This document shows positions 60,157-64,000 of a stretch of 64,000 nucleotides of DNA, one piece after another; position 1 is the first letter of the stretch; every line of letters begins with the position of its first letter. The position numbers and the translations under genes were made by a program. A model generated the notes under the pieces. The model saw nothing but the letters and a program-made list of their open reading frames with translations, was not told where the DNA came from and searched no databases. The DNA is from Longimicrobium terrae (GTDB lineage Bacteria; Gemmatimonadota; Gemmatimonadetes; Longimicrobiales; Longimicrobiaceae): contig NZ_JACHIA010000002.1 of the NCBI RefSeq assembly GCF_014202995.1, positions 572,645-636,644 of the forward strand, in the 5' to 3' direction.

Positions 60157-60798
60157 TCAGTCGCACACGGAGCGAGCCACGTACTGTTTATTACCCGAAC
60201 CCGTGTAGTAGTAGCAGCCGCCTTTCGGGCCCCTGTGGTAGACTCGCGAGCCGGAGCTGCCATGCCCTGACGGTTGATAGGCGTTTCCGGAGCCCATCAG
60301 CGGCTGGATCGTACCCCGACGCGAGGCGCGAAGGCTGTTCGTGGCCCGCGACACGTAGCCGGTCGTATCCCCACGCTCCAGCACCGCCGACCAGCCATCC
60401 TCCGGGTCCGCCACGGTGACGGAATCGCCTGCGCGAAGCGTGCGGACGATGCTGGCGCTACGAGACGGCCGCGAGCGGATGCGGATTGCGGAATGGGCGT
60501 AAAGCGTGGTCAGGGAAGGGGATTCGGCTGCCGGGAGAAACCCGGAACGCGTTGCCGCATGGGCCGCCGGCACGGGGAAATCCAGAACCGTGGCGAGCGC
60601 CGTGGATGCGGGTTCGGACGTTTCGCCGCACGCGGTGAGCGCGCCCACGGTGATCGCGAGGGAGCCCGCGCGGATCAGTGCCGCGCGCATCCCGGTGCGC
60701 GGGCGCGCGGACCCGGCGCGTGCCGCGGCATGTCGAGCCATCGAAAGGACAAGCGCCAGCATGGAGATGAACAGGATGAGAGCAAGGAGCGGAGCCAT
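60157..60798 (-). CDS. SH3-domain protein with a Cys-paired basic C-terminus
   Basis: Predicted 213 residues. ATG at 60798 opens with a hydrophobic segment (APLLALILFISMLALVL) and a second at about 45-60 (LAITVGALTAC, lipobox-like). A bacterial SH3 domain follows at about 105-160 (AHSAIRIRSRPSRSASIV, AGDSVTVADPEDGWSAVL, GYVSR). The tail GPKGGCYYYTGSGNKQYVARS with VCD resembles the PBCV-type basic adaptor motif (GPRGG-YY). It probably binds the envelope or a peptide ligand. Function unknown. Confidence 0.65.
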   Translation of the reverse strand: MAPLLALILFISMLALVLSMARHAAARAGSARPRTGMRAALIRAGSLAITVGALTACGETSEPASTALATVLDFPVPAAHAATRSGFLPAAESPSLTTLYAHSAIRIRSRPSRSASIVRTLRAGDSVTVADPEDGWSAVLERGDTTGYVSRATNSLRASRRGTIQPLMGSGNAYQPSGHGSSGSRVYHRGPKGGCYYYTGSGNKQYVARSVCD

Positions 60799-61142
60799 CG
60801 TATCAACGCGGAAAACGGGTGGATAAAGACGGGCGTGAGCGGTGAAAAGTGTCTGCATGGTGCTGCTGATCCGCGAAACACGCGTATCAGCTTCGGAGCC
60901 CGGTGAGCGGGCGCGGCCACGTCCTCCATCGTCCGAGAGACGTTCGACCGCTGTCGCAAAACGAGAGAGGCCGGAACGTGATGGGGCGCAAGTTCAGGCG
61001 GCTCAGCAGCCCGTCACGCGCGATGACCTGTCTCTAGTCGGACCGCTGCTCCCGAATTCGCATGCAGATGATGGCTTGTTCGGCGGATGGCGGCAAGAGG
61101 GGAGGAGAACTTCGGGGAGGAGGACGGAAATTCGATGGGGGG
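60799..61142. other. Intergenic region, nothing convincing
   Basis: No start with a ribosome-binding site, no repeat shared with other parts, no clear hairpin. It separates two minus-strand units. Confidence 0.35.
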
Positions 61143-61568
61143 TCAGGCGGGAGGATCGTCCTCGTCCGGCTCCTCGAGCGGGGCGACGACGGACGCGTCC
61201 AGTTCCAGCCACTCGGCGGCCGAGGCAGGATCGCGAAACGCGCGGTAGTCGGTCTCGGTGGAGTGAATGCCGGCGATGATCTCGAACATCCGCAGCAGGC
61301 CGAACGGATAATCGCGGTCCGCGATCAGCGCGCGCCGGCCGGTGCCGCCCGCCATGGCGGACACGGTCTGCGCCAGCATCCGCATCTCCGACGTCGTAGG
61401 CATCTGCGTAATGCGCCGCATGTCGACGATGCGGGGGTAGTCGGGGTTGAAATCCGGGTGGGCCCGCATGGCGCGCAGGTACTCGTGAATGTCGGCCCCT
61501 GACACAGAACCCCACATCCGCGTCACCACACACCGGCAGGGCAGGTCGATCAGAAAGCGGATCCCCAT
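61143..61568 (-). CDS. STAS/SpoIIAA-like hypothetical protein
   Basis: Predicted 141 residues from ATG at 61568. The sequence VVTRMWGSVSGADIHEYLRA, FNPDYPRIVDMRRITQMPTT, MLAQTVSAMA and RRALIADRDYPFGLLRMFEI follows the alpha/beta order of STAS or SpoIIAA-like domains (DUF7793/UPF-like families). Such domains bind nucleotides or partner proteins in regulation. No kinase or anti-sigma partner is adjacent. Longer starts exist upstream but lack similarity. Confidence 0.6.
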   Translation of the reverse strand: MGIRFLIDLPCRCVVTRMWGSVSGADIHEYLRAMRAHPDFNPDYPRIVDMRRITQMPTTSEMRMLAQTVSAMAGGTGRRALIADRDYPFGLLRMFEIIAGIHSTETDYRAFRDPASAAEWLELDASVVAPLEEPDEDDPPA

Positions 61569-61826
61569 CGCACTCCCGTCATCCGCAAGTTGATGCAGGC
61601 AGGCGACTTTCGTCCGGCCCGCCAGCCCGGCGCACACCAGCATCAACCGTGCGCGGTCCACGCCCAGGCAATCCCCGCCGCCGGTGGTGTTTCCCGGGAC
61701 ACGATCGTCCCATCCGTGGCGGATACCGCGGCGCGCAATCCACACCACCGCCGAAGGCAAACGAGCCCCGCACGCCCGGATCGGCGCGCGAGGCCCGTGC
61801 TCGCTCCGGCGCGCGGCGCGATGGGT

Positions 61827-62504
61827 TCAGCCGGAGGCGGGCACCCGCGCGGCGGCGGCAAGCGTGTCGTCCACCGCGGCCACCCACTCCCCGCCGAAGT
61901 CGTGCCTCTCGCGGGCCCAGGTCTGCACCTCCGCCAGCGTCCCGGGCAGCCCGGAACGCTCGTCCGCGACGGCGGCCACCAGGATCTCGCCGAACCCGGA
62001 CGGGCCCCGGTCCGCGCCGGGCCGCTCGCCGAACTCCGCCGCCAGCACCGTCATCCGCCCCGGATCGCCTCCCGTTTCGCGACGGTCGCGCAGCGCGTCG
62101 GCCGCCGCGTCCAGCTGGGCGTAGCGCCCGGCGTGCTCGGGAAGCGCGGCCTGCAGCTCCTGGCGCAGAAAGCGAAGGTGCTCTTCCAGCAGCAGCGTCG
62201 GCATGCCGCGCGAAGCCAGCACCGACGCCAGCCACAGGGACTGGCTCACCACGTACGACGGGTCCATGTGCGCCACCAGCGCCATCCACGCCCCGTCGCT
62301 GTCCCCGAACCGCAGCGCCCGCTCGCCGTAGCGCGCGGTGAAGTAGGGAAAGCGCTCCAGCGACCGCTCCGTCGCGCGGCGCACGGCGGCCAGCTCGCGC
62401 GGATCGGCGCTCACGGGATGCGTGCCCGCGTCCGGGTTGATGGACATGGCGATCCCGGTACGGCCCTCCGGAACCGGCTGCGAACGCGGCGTGGACTGAG
62501 ACAC
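61827..62504 (-). CDS. Hypothetical cytoplasmic protein
   Basis: Predicted 225 residues from GTG at 62504 (GGAG seven bases upstream); ATG at 62447 is an alternative. No signal. The helical sequence (RRATERSLERFPYFTARYGERA, YVVSQSLWLASVLASRGMP, LLLEEHLRFLRQELQAALPEHAG, ALRDRRETGGDPGR) suggests an all-helical fold. Aromatic and Arg residues recur, but I see no catalytic motif. It is divergent from the flavoprotein that follows. Unknown. Confidence 0.6.
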   Translation of the reverse strand: MSQSTPRSQPVPEGRTGIAMSINPDAGTHPVSADPRELAAVRRATERSLERFPYFTARYGERALRFGDSDGAWMALVAHMDPSYVVSQSLWLASVLASRGMPTLLLEEHLRFLRQELQAALPEHAGRYAQLDAAADALRDRRETGGDPGRMTVLAAEFGERPGADRGPSGFGEILVAAVADERSGLPGTLAEVQTWARERHDFGGEWVAAVDDTLAAAARVPASG

Positions 62505-62908
62505 GAAAATGCTCCGGTGGGGACGTCGGGAACGTGCGGCGTGCACGTCGCGGAGTGCTGTCCGAGGCGGAAAACGGCAACGGGACGGTTCTCCTCCCGT
62601 CATCAGCCGTACATCACGCGAGGGGTAGATTACGGATGCCCCGAGGATCACGCCACCCGCGCGGCAATCTCGGCCGGCGTCCCGCGCCGAACGCCTCCCG
62701 ATCCGCGTTCCGCAGCCGGCCGGCCGCCGCACGCCGTCATCCGCGGAGCGGAACCGGCCGTCCCGTCCGCCGATCCTGATCCGCCCATCCAACCGGGCGC
62801 CGCGGCCACCGTCGCGGCTGGCGCAGGCGTGGCACAGGGCGTGACGATGACGGGCCGAGTACGCGCCGGTCCGGGCGCGCGGGACGGGGTCACGAGCCTG
62901 AGCGTGGG
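62505..62908. other. Divergent intergenic region, nothing convincing
   Basis: Some 400 bases between the minus-strand gene and the plus-strand flavoprotein. No shared promoter pattern, repeat or hairpin was evident. Confidence 0.35.
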
Positions 62909-64000
62909 ATGAACAACGAACGAACGCCGGCGGGGCGCGTCCGCGTCATCGGATACACCTGGTCGCCGCGCGGCCACGAGGTGCGCGACTTTCTGGCGCG
63001 CAGTCGCATTCCGTATCTATGGATCGACTACGAGCACAACGAAGCCGCACGCGCCGAAGTCGCCGAACTCGGCCTGGGGACGCGCTCGCTGCCGCTGCTG
63101 CGCTTCAGCGACGGCACCGATCTGGTGGACCCGAGCGACGAGGAGCTGGCGGAAAAGGTCGGGCTGCAGACGGAGCCCGGGGCGCCGTTCTACGACCTGA
63201 TCATCGTGGGCGGCGGGCCGGCGGGGCTGGCCGCCGCGGTCTACGGTGCCAGCGAAGGGCTGCGCGTGGTGCTCATTGACCGCGAGGCGCCCGGCGGGCA
63301 GGCGGGAATGAGCGAGGCGATTGAAAACTACCTCGGCTTTCCCGACGGCCTGCGCGGCAGCGAGCTTGCGGAGCGCAGCGTGCGGCAGGCCACGCGGTTC
63401 GGCGCGGAGATCGTGGTGGCGCGCGACGTGGTGGGGCTGGCGGATGACGAGCCCAACCGCGTGGTCACGCTGGATGACGGATCGACGCTCGCCGCGCACG
63501 CCGTTCTGCTCGCGCTGGGCGTGTCGTGGCGGATGCTGGAGGCTCCCGGCTGCGACCGGCTGATCGGCCGCGGCGTGTACTACGGCGGGGCGGCCGCCGC
63601 GATCCCGACCTGCCGCGAGCGCGACGTGCTGATGCTGGGCGCGGGCAACTCGGCGGGGCAGGCGGCGCTGTACCTGGCCCGCTACGCCAAGTCGGTGACG
63701 ATGGTGGCGCCCGAGGCGGAGTTTTCCGACAAGATGTCGGAGTACCTGCTGGGCCGCATCGAGCGTACGGCCAACATCCACCTGCGCCCGCACAGCAAGG
63801 TGACGGACGTGTCGGGAGATGAACTGCTGGAGCGCGTCACGGTGGAGGACGTGGACAGTGGCGAACAGGAGGTGGTGGAAACCAGCACGCTCTTCGTGTA
63901 CATCGGCGCGGCGCCGCGGACGGAGTGGCTGGATGGCGTGCTGGAGCGCGACGAGCACGGGTTCGTGCTGGCCGGGCCGGATCTGGAGGGTCGCGTGGAG
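62909..64000 (+). CDS. Thioredoxin reductase-like flavoprotein, N-terminal glutaredoxin-like region, 3' truncated
   Basis: The window ends inside this gene; at least 364 residues are present, from ATG at 62909. Residues 1-85 look like a glutaredoxin-type fold without a CxxC (YTWSPRGHEVRDFLARSRIP, YLWIDYEHNEAARAEV). Then come the FAD motif DLIIVGGGPAGLAAAVYGAS, GGQAGMSEAIENYLGFPDG and the NADPH-binding MLGAGNSAGQAALYLARYA. The usual CATC disulfide of thioredoxin reductase is not present where expected (IPTCRERD has one Cys only), so it is a variant of the family, not a standard TrxB. Partner unknown. Confidence 0.85.
   Translation, partial: MNNERTPAGRVRVIGYTWSPRGHEVRDFLARSRIPYLWIDYEHNEAARAEVAELGLGTRSLPLLRFSDGTDLVDPSDEELAEKVGLQTEPGAPFYDLIIVGGGPAGLAAAVYGASEGLRVVLIDREAPGGQAGMSEAIENYLGFPDGLRGSELAERSVRQATRFGAEIVVARDVVGLADDEPNRVVTLDDGSTLAAHAVLLALGVSWRMLEAPGCDRLIGRGVYYGGAAAAIPTCRERDVLMLGAGNSAGQAALYLARYAKSVTMVAPEAEFSDKMSEYLLGRIERTANIHLRPHSKVTDVSGDELLERVTVEDVDSGEQEVVETSTLFVYIGAAPRTEWLDGVLERDEHGFVLAGPDLEGRVE

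Overview
The window is high-GC chromosomal DNA from a Gram-negative bacterium. Supporting signs are many lipoproteins with lipobox cysteines, a TonB-dependent receptor, a BON-domain protein, DXP-pathway dxs, and frequent small exported proteins. The overall style (short operons, hairpins after most genes, several classes of dispersed intergenic repeat) suggests Gemmatimonadota, perhaps a Longimicrobium relative; that placement is my inference and was not tested. Five upstream regions, including that of the single tRNA gene, share the spacing TTG-N19-21-TAnnTT. This looks like the Bacteroidota-type promoter rather than classical -35/-10 boxes.

Layout. 1-1702: three tandem paralogues of an exported glycine-zipper-like protein, the first frameshifted. 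1945-4769: dxs-nadK operon. 5213-7381 (minus): beta-propeller lipoprotein, redoxin lipoprotein and two tiny exported peptides. 7720-13652: alpha/beta hydrolase, TPR protein, lipoprotein, M14 peptidase and a repeat-rich spacer. 13653-16176: MATE transporter and an unknown two-gene operon. 16409-18318 (minus): a second peptide/lipoprotein/propeller locus, its propeller frameshifted. 18683-25188: clpB, a lipoprotein, methylmalonyl-CoA epimerase, thioredoxin, a DUF4388-like protein and rsmI. 25514-29337: SIR2-like protein, small acidic protein and a JAB-DinG fusion helicase. 29395-30132: 102-bp tandem repeats and a heptad repeat. 30143-34827: FAH-family hydrolase, lspA, aminotransferase, TonB-like N-terminus protein and BON protein. 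35242-39013: upp, small exported proteins, a tRNA with CAT anticodon and a poly-Gly lipoprotein. 39500-43749: phospholipase C-like protein, unknown protein, EAL phosphodiesterase and aldo/keto reductase. 43985-46938: a Cys-rich RiPP-like precursor and, convergent to it, rifampicin phosphotransferase. 47251-48603: HExxH metalloprotease. 48804-51254: a visibly AT-richer three-gene cassette (P-loop kinase, PIN-GNAT-EVE-like, ASCH). 51554-58648: hydrolase, phytase plus TonB receptor operon, and a lamin-tail/phytase-like lipoprotein. 59392-64000: small membrane or exported proteins, a STAS-like protein and a truncated thioredoxin-reductase-like flavoprotein running off the window.

How the genes work together. 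dxs and nadK, rsmI and its upstream partner, and FAH and lspA overlap by about 4 bases and are probably co-translated. The TonB receptor and phytase form a plausible phytate or organophosphate uptake unit. The most novel-looking material is the paired propeller/small-peptide loci, the AT-rich PIN-GNAT-EVE cassette, and the orphan RiPP-like precursor.
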